Made by a program: the position numbers and the translations under genes. A DNA stretch of 64,000 bases, taken from the NCBI GenBank assembly GCA_011947345.1, contig JAAVTG010000845.1, positions 372,001 to 436,000 of the forward strand. Direction: 5' to 3'. Positions within the stretch are counted from its first letter, which is position 1, and every line of letters starts with the position of its first letter. This DNA is from Phytophthora quininea. Lineage: Eukaryota; Oomycota; Peronosporomycetes; Peronosporales; Peronosporaceae. This document shows, piece after piece, positions 23,008 to 34,898 of this stretch. The notes under the pieces were generated by a model that worked only from the letters and a program-made list of their open reading frames with translations, did not search any database and was not told where the DNA came from.

Positions 23008-23394
23008 ATGGGGTGGCATCTAGACCCCATTCGTGAACACTACATAAAACCGGAGAAGCCCTACCGTAACTGGGATCGCTCTTATCACCACTGTCACCAC
23101 TGCCTGGAAGCGAGAAGACACGACCCCAATGTTAAGGTCAAAGAATTTCGTGGAGACGCGGAGGCACTGAAGAAACACTACAGGGAGTGCAAGCACACTC
23201 CAGAGGTGAAGGAGCAGGAACGATTGGAACTGCTGCAGCAGCTACAACAAGCGATGCAGAGTGCAGGTCCTGGAGGTCTATCATTGACACAAAAGCAGAT
23301 AGACGATAACTTCGAAAAGCTGGTTGAGATGCAGGCCGAGCTGGGTCTCCCAGACTCGTTCGTGGAACGGACCCTCCTTTTGGCTGTTTGTTGA
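23008..23394 (+). pseudogene. BED-type zinc-finger fragment, likely hAT transposase N-terminus
   Basis: Reads 'MGWHLDPIREHYIKPEKPYR', then 'HCHHCLEARR' and 'HYRECKHTP', a Cys-x2-Cys...His-x-x-x-Cys/His arrangement like the BED finger at the start of hAT transposases, followed by a short coil. Only about 129 residues remain and the catalytic part is absent; LTR A begins 140 bp downstream. Confidence 0.45.
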
Positions 23395-23536
23395 AAGCGC
23401 AAATTATATTGTAGTTGACCCGCTTCCATCAACGCGCACGTTAGGCGGTCGGACGTTGGAGAAGCGCGCGAAGAAGCGATTGAAGAAGAAGTGGAGGCAA
23501 TGAAGCTTCTAGCGGATTCTGGTGGGAGGGCGAATA

Positions 23537-24108
23537 TGGTATAGTAATTTGCCTGGGAAGCGGGGGCGAGTCGTCAGCCATCGCGGTGCGTGGCGAGGAT
23601 TTGCCCGGGGTCATCCCAACGAAGTCAACTCTGATTGGCTGGATTTTAAGTCTGGAGAGGTCTCAGTTGTCATGGGCGGGGATCACTTTTGTGGATCGAC
23701 CCACTATGCCCGACGGGAGGCACTGTGATTGGTCATTCCCCAGAACCTTCGATGACGCGTCGACGTCACCATTGGCAACCGACAAAGATCCAGGCGACCC
23801 TTCCCAAGCCCTGGCGACTGTTGAGAGCCTCTGTGCCTGTTGGGAAAGCTCGTTGGATACAGCTGAATCCTTGATGACTTTTAGGAAGACTCGGTAGCAA
23901 CGACTCGACCTCTCCGGTGGCCAGTCTGAGAGCTCGGTGACTCTTCGGGACCTCGGCGGTGGGTTCAACGAGGTCACAGTTAGAAAACGTTTCATATTTC
24001 ACTGCATATTTGTATGGAAAGTAGGATTTACATAAGCCCGAATGGGCACTATATATACAGAACAGAATTTCCCCTCAAGGACACAAGGGCCAAGTCCGGC
24101 AGCGGAAT
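23537..24108 (+). mobile_element. Solo LTR, family A (plus orientation), cut near its 3' end by LTR B
   Basis: Starts TGGTATAG at 23537 and matches the copy at 10205-10739 (inverted) over its length, ending ...GGCAGCGGAAT at 24108. The other copy continues ...AATCA; here LTR B (24109-24480) follows at once, and the next bases after it are TCA, as if LTR B had landed in the last few bases of LTR A. Confidence 0.65.
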
Positions 24109-24480
24109 TGCAGCGGGCTGCGTAGCAGTGCACGTGCACAGAGGAAGACGCTGGACTTCCCGAGTGTGTGTCTTTAGGCTTCCAGCCTTCGGTTCTATAC
24201 AAGAACCAAGTACAGTCCCGTGACTAGGACTCGCAGAGTCAGTGTCCCTTAAAACAAGGACAACACGAATTAACTGCAAAAACAGAACTGAAATGAATTA
24301 TTTATCTGAAGTTGGTGTAAATGTATAGACTAAACTATGTGGCATAGTTAACCTAAGACATATGTAAATGAGTGGTGGAGAACCAGATGGCTACAGAGTC
24401 GAAACTCTACACACGGTTAAGAGTTTCGTGTAACCTCCAGAGTCAACGCACGGTTATGACTTTCGTGTAACCCCGTTACA
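24109..24480 (-). mobile_element. Solo LTR, family B (minus orientation), 372 bp
   Basis: Read on minus it begins TGTAACGGGGTTACACG (24480) and ends CAGCCCGCTGCA (24109), TG...CA bounded. An essentially identical 372-bp copy lies at 36170-36541 in the opposite orientation; only a handful of changes near the 3' end were seen. No internal region adjoins it. Confidence 0.75.
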
Positions 24481-24542
24481 TCAGCTTTCCTCAGCCTTGC
24501 CATGACTTCCTGCGTCCGGTCACTACACTACCGATCAGTACT

Positions 24543-24960
24543 CTAGACCTTGAGGAAGGTGACTTTGCCAACAAAGGCCAACGAAGTCATAGCCTTCTGT
24601 GGTAGTAAGTTATTCTCTCGCAGCCAAGCTTCGTTGTACAGCTCGCTGCCGTTTCGAACGACGCCGTCAGGGAGGATGGTCACGATAGTGTTGATTGGTC
24701 CAGATTTACGTGCCATTTTGACGGCTCCGTTCAACGCACGTGCGGCAGGACGTGCTCGCGGGCGCCCATGGCCTTCATTATCTGCACTTGTTCGGCAACA
24801 GTGATGTCGAGCATCGTCAGCAGCGTCTTGTAGTCTCGAGACGCCCCCAGCAGAGTGAGTAAGACGCCTGCGATGGCAGCATTGCTGCCTACGATCGACC
24901 CGTGCGCCCCGCGTAAACTGATCGCACAGCCGTAAAATTGTGCGCCGGTCTTGTATTCAG
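24543..24960 (-). pseudogene. Cysteine synthase-like (PLP fold) gene fragment
   Basis: Minus strand reads 'GSIVGSNAAIAGVLLTLLGA' and 'EQVQIMKAMGA' (about 24940-24780), then after a break 'NTIVTILPDGVVRNGSELYN' and 'EAWLRENNLLP'. These resemble the substrate-loop region and the C-terminal 'IVTIL-D-G-RY-SKLYN--WL' segment of cysteine synthases. Only pieces remain, out of frame, with no active-site lysine seen. The assignment is tentative. Confidence 0.4.
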
Positions 24961-25052
24961 ATGAGTTAGAGCCACATGCAAGATCAAGTCACTCTGATGT
25001 GTAGCCATTAAAACAGAGCAAAAATATTTTTATTGAAGCAAATCTATTTAAC

Positions 25053-25799
25053 AAGGATTGCCTGATTCAACCAGACCATTTTTCGTAGTGGGTCGAAAAC
25101 TAATTTTACCAAAAAGATATGAGGCATCGTTAAGCTGTGTCAATACATCATGCCATGGTATAAAAACATGATGGGCTAGGTTGTACCGCGGAATAGCGTC
25201 CATCCACCTTCAATCACATGATATGTAGGAGGTGGCAAGTTCAGAGTTTTGAAAAATTGTCGGTATGTCTCTAAGTGTTTCGTTAAAATGATGGCACCTT
25301 AGCCAAAACTAGTTATACACATCCAATCACAGAGCTTTCAATATTGCCTAAACGTTTGCGTTAAGGTGTGTATTCACGTGCAGCGCCCTAGATGCCCCGC
25401 TAAAAACAGCTTCTTGAAGAAAAACTCAAAATGACCAACTATGCTATCGTTTTAGACATGTTATATCTTCAGGAACTATTATTATTTTACTTAGACAACT
25501 AGATATGGCATAGGTAGCCCAAGAACAAAGACACCATGTGAAAATAATTCCAATCGAACGAAATGTTTATTTTGCCTATAGAAAAGTCGAAGCCATTTTG
25601 CTCGGAATGCCATGTTTGACCTACGATAATTCAATAACCAAAACAGATCCGATCATGCCACTACCCCCACTTCTCTTAGAAAAACGTCAATTTAATGGCA
25701 TAAAAATATTGTGAGCTAATTTACAAAACTGGAGATTTTAGTTTTCGGGCTACCCCGAAAAATGCCGTTTTTCGGTCTGGTTGAGTCAGACAATCCTTA
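25053..25799. mobile_element. TTAA-flanked MITE (piggyBac/Kolobok-like), 747 bp
   Basis: Terminal inverted repeats 25054-25078 and 25774-25798 match at about 23 of 25 bases (core AAGGATTG and TCAACCAGACC). Immediate flanks are TTAA on both sides (25049-25052 and 25800-25803). The interior is AT-rich without a coding frame. A similar AT-rich string (ATATTTTTATTG) also flanks both ends directly, so a longer duplication or low-complexity coincidence is possible. Confidence 0.6.
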
Positions 25800-26356
25800 T
25801 TAAATATTTTTATTGCAAATACTGCTTGGTGACTGTTTTGATTGAACAGTGATAAAAATCGAACGTGGAGCATGGCGACCGCTACCCTGACCCAGCAAGG
25901 TACCTCGCTATGATCAATGGCTCTTTACAGCCTGGAGTAGGACCATGGGAGGGCCACCAGCAGCATGACCCTGGACTAGGGCGTGCCGTTTACATCTACA
26001 CGTAGATGGGAAACACTGAAAGTGTACGTGTTGTTCGTGTGTAGTAAAATTTGTCGACATGTAACTTGGGCACAAGGCCGCTTTAACGGGACCTGCATTT
26101 AAGTGAATTATAAACTACCGCAGGGAGTTGAAGTCATCTCGTGTCGCGTATTTAGGAGAGCATTCTTGGGTTCCTATCCGCGCCGTTTTCTAGCTTCACT
26201 CGCTAAGTTCTATCACTAACCAAGTTCCCAGAACGTGTGTAAAAGCATCGACTCATTCATTTGGTCCAAGCGCCGCAATCGGTTGTCGACAGCCACTGTG
26301 GAGAAGTTAACATTCAACTTCTGCAACAGCAGCTTGCTGGACAACTTCAACCACGA

Positions 26357-27036
26357 TGACTACTTCAATAACACTTGATGTCCTCGACATGGAGGGGCGA
26401 GACGACGACGGTTCTTGCTTCGGAGAGCTGCAGCGGCAGTTGATAAATTGTAGCAAAATTGACACATGCTGCAACCTACTGTAAACCACGGTACACCGAC
26501 AAGTGTAGATGTGAATCCTAACATCCAGGGCCTGGACATGGCCACCAACACGAGAACCTCGACTTGGGGCCCGAGCGCCCAGCGGAGCAAGAACAGGCCG
26601 ACGGGGATTGTCCTACAGATGAGACGAGCTCGCAGCGAACAGCAGAAGCATAGACAGCCGCACACATCCTCTCGCTGTCGACGTGGACGATTTAATCGCC
26701 GCGTTCGCGCTAGATGAAGTGACTTTTGACGAAAATGACCATTTGAAGACCGATTCTAGGCTACGTTTTGAGGACTGCCAGTCTTATGTGGAGATCTTTA
26801 CAAGATTTACAAGCACGTGGCTCGTGGTGACATACCTCAAATGATTGACAGAGGAGGGCCATTGGCGTGCTATAAGTGGGAAACGTATGGAGAGGGATCT
26901 AACAGATTAGGAGTAGGAACAGGGATCGACGAGGCAAATTCTGAGGGCGTTTACGTGTCTGTTGTCGCAGTCGCGACGCAAGAGTGGTTGGGCCTCGCAT
27001 TGTGGCTTCTTTTGACGTGACACACTGGTGATACAG
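26357..27036 (+). other. Hypothetical coding remnants upstream of the interrupted ORF
   Basis: Open stretches in changing frames include 'MTTSITLDVLDMEGRDDDGS' from 26357 and 'VDVDDLIAAFALDEVTFDEN' near 26680-26740. They look protein-like (acidic, balanced composition) but carry frame breaks and I do not recognise them. They could be 5' exons of the ORF at 27039. The stretch 25804-26356 shows nothing I can support. Confidence 0.25.
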
Positions 27037-27038
27037 AA

Positions 27039-28105
27039 ATGATGGACATCTTTCGCTTGGTGCTGAACGAGAGAATTGCAGAGCTCTACGCCATTTCGTT
27101 AGGGGAACTACTAAAGCGAACAGACGAAAATGCTAGAGCGAACAGACAGTGCCCACAATATGGTACATGAGACGGTCGCTGTAGGTGGCTATCTTAAAAC
27201 ACCACATGTAGCAAGTTATCCATGATCTGGGTAAATTGATTCATCTTTGCCTTCGCAGCTTCAGGCGACGTGTAAATTTTGATGTTTGGAACAGGGAAGA
27301 TATTCCACGGCGAGACTGTAAGTGGCGATGCAAGGGAATGCCTCAATTCACTAGCTGAACAGCGCGGCGGACGTGCTACCGATGCTGGAGAATCCGCGGC
27401 GGGTCTAATAGAGCGCACATCTGACGGGCTACATGTAGCTCGCGATGTAGGCGACGTACATGAAGGAGAATCACTTTCCCTAGCAAATTTTATTGATCTC
27501 ATCAATAACGATAGAGATATTACAATCGCTCATGATAGGGCTCTCGAAACCTTCTACTTATTTAGGGACTGTTCGTGAAGAGATTGCCTTCTGTGCGGCA
27601 AGCAAAGGTGATGTCGGTATGCTCGGCAATTATGTAGCAAATTACCAAAAGAAAATCAAAGGAACCAAGACGTCTGATTAGACCAGCCACCACAGCAACG
27701 TTTGTGGTGGTTCATTTCGAAACGTGGCACAGACGAGAAAGGATGAATAACGCGGAGCTAGCTGGCATAAGTTTCGAGTTGTATTCTAAAGTCGTCCGCT
27801 TACAGCTACTGTCTCATGTGCCATATTGTGGGAACTGTTAGTTCGCTCTAGCATTTTTGTCTGTTCGCTTTAGTAGTTCCCTTTCGTTAGGTTCAGCTAT
27901 CCGAGATAGATCAATGAAAGTTTATATATCCAAGCTTTCTGGCATCCCAAAAGGACCTGAGTGGGAACTTGTGAAAAGAGGCCAAAGTTGTAACTTGCGC
28001 GAGCGGATGCAGAAAGCTCTCGGGTTTGTTAACTATGGTGGCTTTGGGAGATTAGCAAGTGTGATTATAATTTGGCTGGCGATAGCATCCATGTTTTTTA
28101 AATAG
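27039..28105 (+). pseudogene. Hypothetical membrane-anchored ORF interrupted by a MULE MITE
   Basis: Sequence left of the insertion reads 'MMDIFRLVLNERIAELYAIS' from 27039. Sequence right of it continues in the same frame from the duplicated target with 'GSAIRDRSMKVYISKLSGIP' and ends in a hydrophobic tail, 'VIIIWLAIASMFFK', stop 28103-28105. Removing one target copy plus 27103-27881 gives one continuous frame. The tail suggests a C-terminal membrane anchor. Family not recognised. Confidence 0.5.
27103..27881. mobile_element. Mutator-like MITE with 81-bp terminal inverted repeats and 9-bp target duplication
   Basis: Starts GGGAACTACTAAAGCGAACA at 27103; the inverted complement starts at 27881. 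The arms match for about 81 bp with 7 mismatches. TTTCGTTAG occurs at 27094-27102 and again at 27882-27890, a 9-bp target duplication characteristic of Mutator-like elements. The 779-bp element has no transposase; open frames inside (such as + 27279-27578) are unrecognised and might be captured sequence. Confidence 0.85.
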
Positions 28106-28447
28106 GGTTAGGTAATATGAAAACATGTAAGCACTATGTTTTGGCCATTATTGGCCAGGCTCTCACTTTTCGAGGAGAAAAGGTGCATAATAAATGACGG
28201 ATAAAATACCTACGGCGGACCATGTTTCAACCATGTTTGCAAATATGGATAACTAGTATTGACAGGGCCACGTGAAAAATCGAGCCCGACGACGCGCTGG
28301 GACTGTCGGCATTGCGATACCATCACTCTGCCTGCGGATGACCTGTCATGCCGAATGTATCGACTTCACAGTGGTATGGTAAAACCTGTCCACACCATGG
28401 TCAAAACATGGATCAAACGCAAATGCATTACTCAAGAGTTAAAGTGT

Positions 28448-31400
28448 TCAACTTTCCGTCTTGGGAGAAATCGTCTCGTTGTCATTGTCGCTGTAGCTCA
28501 CGGTGACAACGGCGCATAAAACGTCCCACCGCCAGTGTAGAAGGTCTAACTCCGAGTAGTCGCCACATGATTCCTTGCAAACACGCCTCCAAAAGAACAG
28601 ACAGGCAAACAGCCCGCAGTTATTGTTGTCTTCGCTGTCTTGAATTGGACTGCGCACAACTGTAACTTTGGACCGGTGCGGCAAACCCTTGAGCGCAATT
28701 TCTTCAGTTATTTCCTGGAGAAGATTGCAATAGACTTGAAGATTCTTGCTATCGTAGCAGAAAATGATGTGGTGTGAATGATCCACAACGAGGCTTGTCC
28801 AGTGTAATTTTTCCAGGTTCAACGGTAAAAACACTATTTCCTCTTCGACAGCGGCGATTTGATTGAGAACAGTCGGTGACAGTCGTTTTCTCTTGTTAGA
28901 AACCGGCGATGCCAGTGGAGGAAGCAAAGTGGTAGTGCTGCTGCTGTACTTGCCGGCCAAATACGCACCAAATGAATCAATGATTTTGTTGTTGTACCAA
29001 TATCCACTTTATGCACAGGTCAGGTGACTCCAGTTCAGCTGGAACATATCGCCAGATCCCGTCAGCCTGCTGGAAAGGGAATGTATCAAGCATTCGTTTC
29101 GCTAAGTTGTCAGCACCAGTATCCTTGCATTTCACATCGACTTCACTCATTAGCCACGAATAGCACTTCATTCCTTTGACGCAAGCATCAGCCAGTGTCC
29201 ACAAGTACTGCATTGCCATAAGTTATTGCTGAATCTCCTCGAACAGCATTCTGCAACTTGGAACCGAGGTTGTACTCCTTTCTCTCTTTGCTGAGCTTAG
29301 CATCGGCGACAACTCTGTTCTTTCGGGGCCTGCCGGCTTTAGATGTTCGCGGGATGAACGGTTAGAGCTTCTGTGCTTGTTGGAGCGAAGGATCATTGTC
29401 AATCGAACTAGTTGCTTGATCACCTGACTCATCCTTGTCCGGGCACGCCACCTGAGTGGTTGGTAACTTGCTGTCCGTGCTGTCTTGATCAGGCGAACCC
29501 ACCTTTCCCTGTCTGATAATTTCTCACCACGACTCGAGATTATCCAAAGAAGCATGAAACTTGGTATCCGACAGATCGATGAGTTCTGTGCAGATTTCGA
29601 ATCAGCACGTTTTATGCGGACTTCTTCTCTCGCTCTGTCGTATGTCTTTTCCGCTGTACTTCATCGCTGCCTGTTGACGGTGAATCTGCAAACCGTCAGG
29701 CTGCTAGTCATCCGAGGGATGCCTCGCATGAAAAGCAGTAAACGCAGTTCGTCACCGATGCATATCAATTCCTGGCCAAGCACTAGCATTACAAGTCTGC
29801 GAGGACGACGTGGCACGCGGTGAGTGCACGCTGCGAGCGCTGACAAGGCCGGAGGTTTACGTAGTGCACTGCCAGATTGCGTACCGAGCGACCCCTTTGG
29901 AGAAGACGCCGCTGCAGGAGCGGGAGCAGGAAGGCAGCTAGCTAATCTCTCTTTCAATCTTACTCACTTTTCATTTCGACGTCAAGGCAACAAGGCGTGA
30001 AAACCAACACTGCCTGTGCTAATTCGGAGAGGAATCTGAACCGATGTAAATCCTCTTCTAGGCTCCCAAAATGCAACCATCTATCCGAGTTGCCGTCCGA
30101 ACACGGACAAAAGACATGAAAAATATAACAAAAACCAGGTCAAAAGCAAGATGATTATAATCCATGGCCAAAATTTGGTGAAAACATGGGCAAAACATGG
30201 TCATAACACAGATACTTCATGTGCAATATCTGGTGGGAATGGAGGCGTACGGGTTCGTCAAGTAGCCACCAGCTTGCCTTCGGTACAACATCACGTGACG
30301 GCATGGAAGCTTCATCGTCATTGAGGACTCGCAAGAACACAGCCACGAGAACTTGTCCACATAATGAGATCGATCATCACGCTTCACTGCCCGTAAAGCT
30401 CACTATCCTCGTACCTGTATTTGTTGGCGATGTTAGAATCCATCGCAAAATCGAACTCATTTCCAAACAGAGCGGCGAGCAATTCGCTTGTCATCCCCAA
30501 TAATTGGTTCATCTCTTCTCCGTAGAGCTCGTTCCTGGTAATCCCAGGCATAACCACTTTTGAAATGTAATCATCCTCTTTACGCTATTGGTACTTGATA
30601 ATCACATCCAAACACTGTTTCATCGAGAATGAACTGTCCAAATCAGCTTTCAGCTTTCCAATGAAATTCTCAAGCCGATTATTAGTGTTGTTCCGAAAGT
30701 GTGGCAACTCCATGCGTAGATATGTTACCGACATATCCCTACAGTCGATCCAATTCGAATCAAAGTAGGTCCATAGCACACTTCGCTCTTGACAGCATTC
30801 CAATACCTTGAACCCGTCGGCGTGGTTCTGAAATTGTTCAGCTGACTTCGAGTACACCATATTCCACACGCTATAGTCCATCTGCTTGAGAACGTCGCTT
30901 GGGTAAGTTCCGTACCTCTTGTCATCACAAACCGCCTTCTCCAACCACTTTATTACATGAAAGTGGCATAACAGCGCTCGGGAACCTGGAGACATGGCTT
31001 TAATTACCTCAATCTCATTGAGGCATTTATTCACCATCACAACATCGGTCTGCTCCCAACTGTTCACAGTCTGGAAATGCTCGAGCAGCTTTGGTCATGA
31101 ATCGTTTCACATTTCTTTCTATCACGGAGTGCTGGACGGCTTGACCGTTCCCGAGTTGATACATTACCATGAGTGTGCATAGCTGGTAGTTGTATCTGTC
31201 ATGCAAACATAGCCAAATACGGTGAAACCATGGACGAAACGTGGTAACTCATGGTCAAAATAGACGAACCTGTTCGTCTTGTGGGTGCAATCGATTAACA
31301 GCACCTCAGAAAAACGTGCATACAATTTATGCATGAAACCGGAGCTGATCGACACCACAGCGCTCTGCCCGCGATCATTCTCGTCAAACGCTGCCGTGCG

Positions 31401-32395
31401 AACGCACGTTAAAATGCGCCAACAGCTCTGCAAGTTGGTCTTCGTCAGAGAGCTTACATCTTACCAATGCCACGCGATGATTGACAATTCGATGCGAAAA
31501 AATCAGTGTGCACACTCACTACTCACCAGCTTGTCTTACCTTAGCGATTATATTGTACACATCCTGCATCTGAACGCGGCGAGGAGAATTCGCGCGGATG
31601 TAATCGCAGATTCGGCTTGGGTTGCTCCCGCTTGCAACCATCGGGGTCGACGTCATCCACGATAGGTGAAGTCTTCGGAACTTGGCGAATCGAAGGGTAC
31701 GAGTGAATAATGTCTTCAAAAATGTAATGATTGTGTGCATAACGTGTTTTTTTCTTCACTTCGATTCCTCAATCTCCAGAAGGTCGCTGCGTCACCTGCG
31801 CGATAAACTGTGCCTCGAATTCAGTGTAATTGATACGATACGTCGAACGCTATCCGGTGGACCGATTTCTTGGTTTCCATCCATGATCCATGAGTGCAAA
31901 TATATACGCGCTGGTAGGGATCCATAGTATTTGGGCGAGCGGTAACTCCGACAGCGCTTTGCCTTGATACGAGCGTTACGAAGCCGAGCATTAAACGTCT
32001 CGCTCAGAACCATTACCGTGGATGTGTCGTGTTGGTATATTGTCAGATTCTCCTCAAACTCCTTCCAAGTAGTGTGAAATCTGCTTACGTAGTGAAGTTC
32101 CTCTTTAATGTTAGTGACGGTTCGTTATTTTTTTAGCTTCTGCTTCCGCCTGTAGGTACATCACTTCGAACGCCTGCGCCACTTATTCCACCCTTTTGTT
32201 CATTTCCTCTGTCCACACTATCTCCACTTTCTTCTCGCTCAATATCTCTCCATCATTGCTGGCATCAGCCAGGGCGACGACTTTGTCGCCACGGATTGAA
32301 TCTCTACATTGATCCCCACCAACAATCTCAGGACTAGCTTGCTGTTTTGTCTCATCTTCCAGCTCCTGCAAAACGGTTTGGTTGGTGTGAGCCAT
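28448..32395 (-). mobile_element. MULE transposase with SWIM finger and C-terminal Ulp1 (C48) protease domain, degenerate
   Basis: Minus-strand order: acidic leader (32395-32183), FAR1-like region (32013-31519, 'GSNPSRICDYIRANSPRRVQ'), transposase core beginning 'EVLLIDCTHKTNR' and continuing after an intron (31196-31269) with 'YNYQLCTLMVMYQLGNGQAV'. Then 'SWEQTDVVMVNKCLNEIEV' and 'ALLCHFHVIKWL' (31067-30585), a SWIM finger 'CSCESSMTMKLPCRHV' (about 30330-30280), and a cysteine protease domain (28990-28448): 'WYNNKIIDSFGAYLAGKY', 'LEKLHWTSLVVD' (His), 'NNNCGLFACLFFW' (Cys). This is the layout of Ulp1-bearing (Kaonashi-like) MULEs. Several frame breaks do not sit at homopolymers, so decay is likely. 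Element ends were not found. Confidence 0.7.
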
Positions 32396-33783
32396 AGAGC
32401 AACTTGAAACACATCATCACAGCGTGGTCAATGCATAGTCAGCCATGCAAATGCGAGCCTAAATGGTCCTGACTATGCCGTAGCGTTACTGTCGCTTACC
32501 TATGCGGGGATCAGCGTGTAACGCTTGTGGCACGCAGCAAGAGCATTGACTGCAAAGGAGCACGGCGAGGGTAGCTAGCGAGAGGGGCCTTGTCCAGTCG
32601 TGAGAGGCTTCTGGGGCGGCTACCAGCGAAGGGGAAGAAGCTCGGCCGCCGGGAGAATATGCGACTTGGCGCGAAAAATAAATTTATGAAATGTAATTTA
32701 TTCGAAAAATACAAACATGGTCCTGGCATATACAAAAACCTGGAGCTTCCATGCCCTAGAAAACACGGGCTGTATGATTTCCGTTATAATTTTGCTCTCG
32801 CCGAAAGAAACTGTAGACGCCGAGAAGGTTCTCTTTGAGATTCTCCTCCAATATCAATTCCTATTTATCAGTAACTACGGGGAATGTAAAGAGGAGCTCA
32901 GTTGGTATATCAGCGAGCGTTTCCTCCGGTGAGTATACAAGTACGCTCAAGGTATGTTTCCTCAGCAACAAGATTAACTGAGAGCAGCACATGCACAATA
33001 GACACCCCAGAACCTAAAAAAACTGTAGATAATAAATAGCCGAGCACTTCGCATCAGCAAATTGGAGATGGAGGTCCACAGACCTCAGACACATTTGAAC
33101 CAGGTGTATGTCAGCGAGGGTGAACGCATGCGGTTCCAGTTTTGCGACTTCAATCCAGCAGAGCGCTATTTTCATCGTGCCAGCTGAGCGATCCGTTCCT
33201 CGCACCTCAGCAGAGAAGAGGATTTATTCCAAGACTTTATGGCGCTCAGGTCAGAGTAGCAAAGGTGTAAGCTTTGGTCCCTTTGAGAGAGAATTGAAAG
33301 GTGCTCTATTGTTTGCTCAGCGTTCTTGACATTCCTGTAGCAGGTATCTAGCTATCAATCATTTCTTGAGAAATATTGTTGTGCATCGATCTTAAAGTAA
33401 ACAAGTGCGTAAACACGCCAAACCTCTCCAAGGTCGTGATTGATACGTTTCCCCGGGCTTGCTCATTTCGGAGCAAAACCTAAATTGACATTGATCTTTA
33501 AACCGCTGCTGCTAGCTAAGTGGACACGATCCTACGAGTAGGCTCTCGTAGCTGCCCGTACCGTCAACAATGAACTTCAAACAAAGCCCACGAGGGCTCC
33601 GCTGGTCAGCAGCCAGGCGGAATATTTCCCCTCCGCTGGAGAAATGGCTCGTCACAGGCGGCGACGAGGCGAACGGGGCTGGGCGGGTGGGATGCAGCAG
33701 ACCGCTCTTTAAACGCGTTCGCCATGCTGCAGCAGTCATGGTCGTCCGAGTGAGCGTCGAAAAACGCTTGAAAGAGGACCGGG

Positions 33784-34083
33784 ATGTCTAAATTTTCGCG
33801 GTGGATTTACATGTTTCGTGTTTTGGGTCCCCGGAGAAATAGCCAAGACGTCACACTGCAAGATATGCACAATACGATCCAGTCGCTGAAGAAAGGTGCG
33901 GGGACTGGCCGAAGTGATACTGATCGAGCAGAAGACATCCTTCGCAAATCTTGCGATGCGGGTGAGGGAAACGTTGCATTCGTTGCTATCGAGTCAACAA
34001 CAAAGATTGCACAACTAGTTTGCTTTCAGTCCGCGAAGATGAAGAGGCTATTGAGGTGTAGACTTCTCCACTTGGTAAAGTAG
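33784..34083 (+). pseudogene. MULE (ZSWIM-like) transposase fragment
   Basis: Reads 'DVTLQDMHNTIQSLKKG', 'DRAEDILRKSCDAGEGNVAF' and 'TTKIAQLVCFQSAKMKRLLR', the segment just before the first catalytic Asp in ZSWIM/MULE transposases. The catalytic core is missing; it runs directly into the dispersed repeat at 34064. The stretch 32396-33783 upstream has several short open frames but nothing recognisable. Confidence 0.5.
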
Positions 34084-34135
34084 CTTAATACAGTAGCCCT
34101 GCCCACAACAACAACCTCTCCCTCTTGCAATGGTT
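34064..34135. repeat. Dispersed repeat, copy 2 (shared with 11203-11282)
   Basis: Contains CTCCACTTGGTAAAGTAGC and the following AATACAGTAGCCCTGCCCAC, matching 11203-11282 closely in the same orientation. Likely an LTR or transposon end. 34136-34890 holds no gene I can support. Confidence 0.45.
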
Positions 34136-34898
34136 AAACGGTATCAGATGACCAAGACTCAGGGATCTCACAACTATAATGACGGTGTAAAAACAACTTC
34201 TAAGCAGAATCCTGTTCGATGGTGTTCCAGGAATGGGATCAGAGTGGGAAGCACTTGCGGCTGTTTATCCTGGTAGTGCAACGGTTACGTTGTACTGGCA
34301 GCCCTACAGGGATTAATTCGGCAGTATGTGGCGCACACCAAAAGTAGGTATCGAGCCAATACAAGTTTCAAGTGGTCAACGTTAACACATCTTCTGTTTT
34401 GCATACTTTCTACAAGTTACTGTTTATTCACACGTCATTCAAAATGTAAGGCGCTAAAAGCTGAATTTATTTACACTTGAGATTTGTATAGACTAAAAAG
34501 GGTTTTCGACTGAGCAGATGGATGTTGACCTTGAACCCTCGAGGAAATGGCAGACACAACGAAGTATCCAAGACCAACCACAGTTAGATGTACAGCTTGT
34601 GTCGAAAGTAGCTGGCAATATGTTTCTTTCCAGAGGTGGCGATAGACGACATCAGTGGACGGACCGCTAGGCATGGTCGATAATCCGCGAAGTTTGGCTG
34701 TCGACGCTGGAGCTGCAGCTGTTGCAGTGCGTGAATGCTGCACAACGAGCCGACAGTTCACGCTTTGCAGGCACGCATGAGTGGGCACGAAATGCGTTGA
34801 GGTTGTTGGATACAGCAACGATGCTGCTCCATGACCGATATGAAGGAGACGAGGTAGGCTGCTAGAACTACACATGGAGTCGCCTAAAGGTACGCTAA

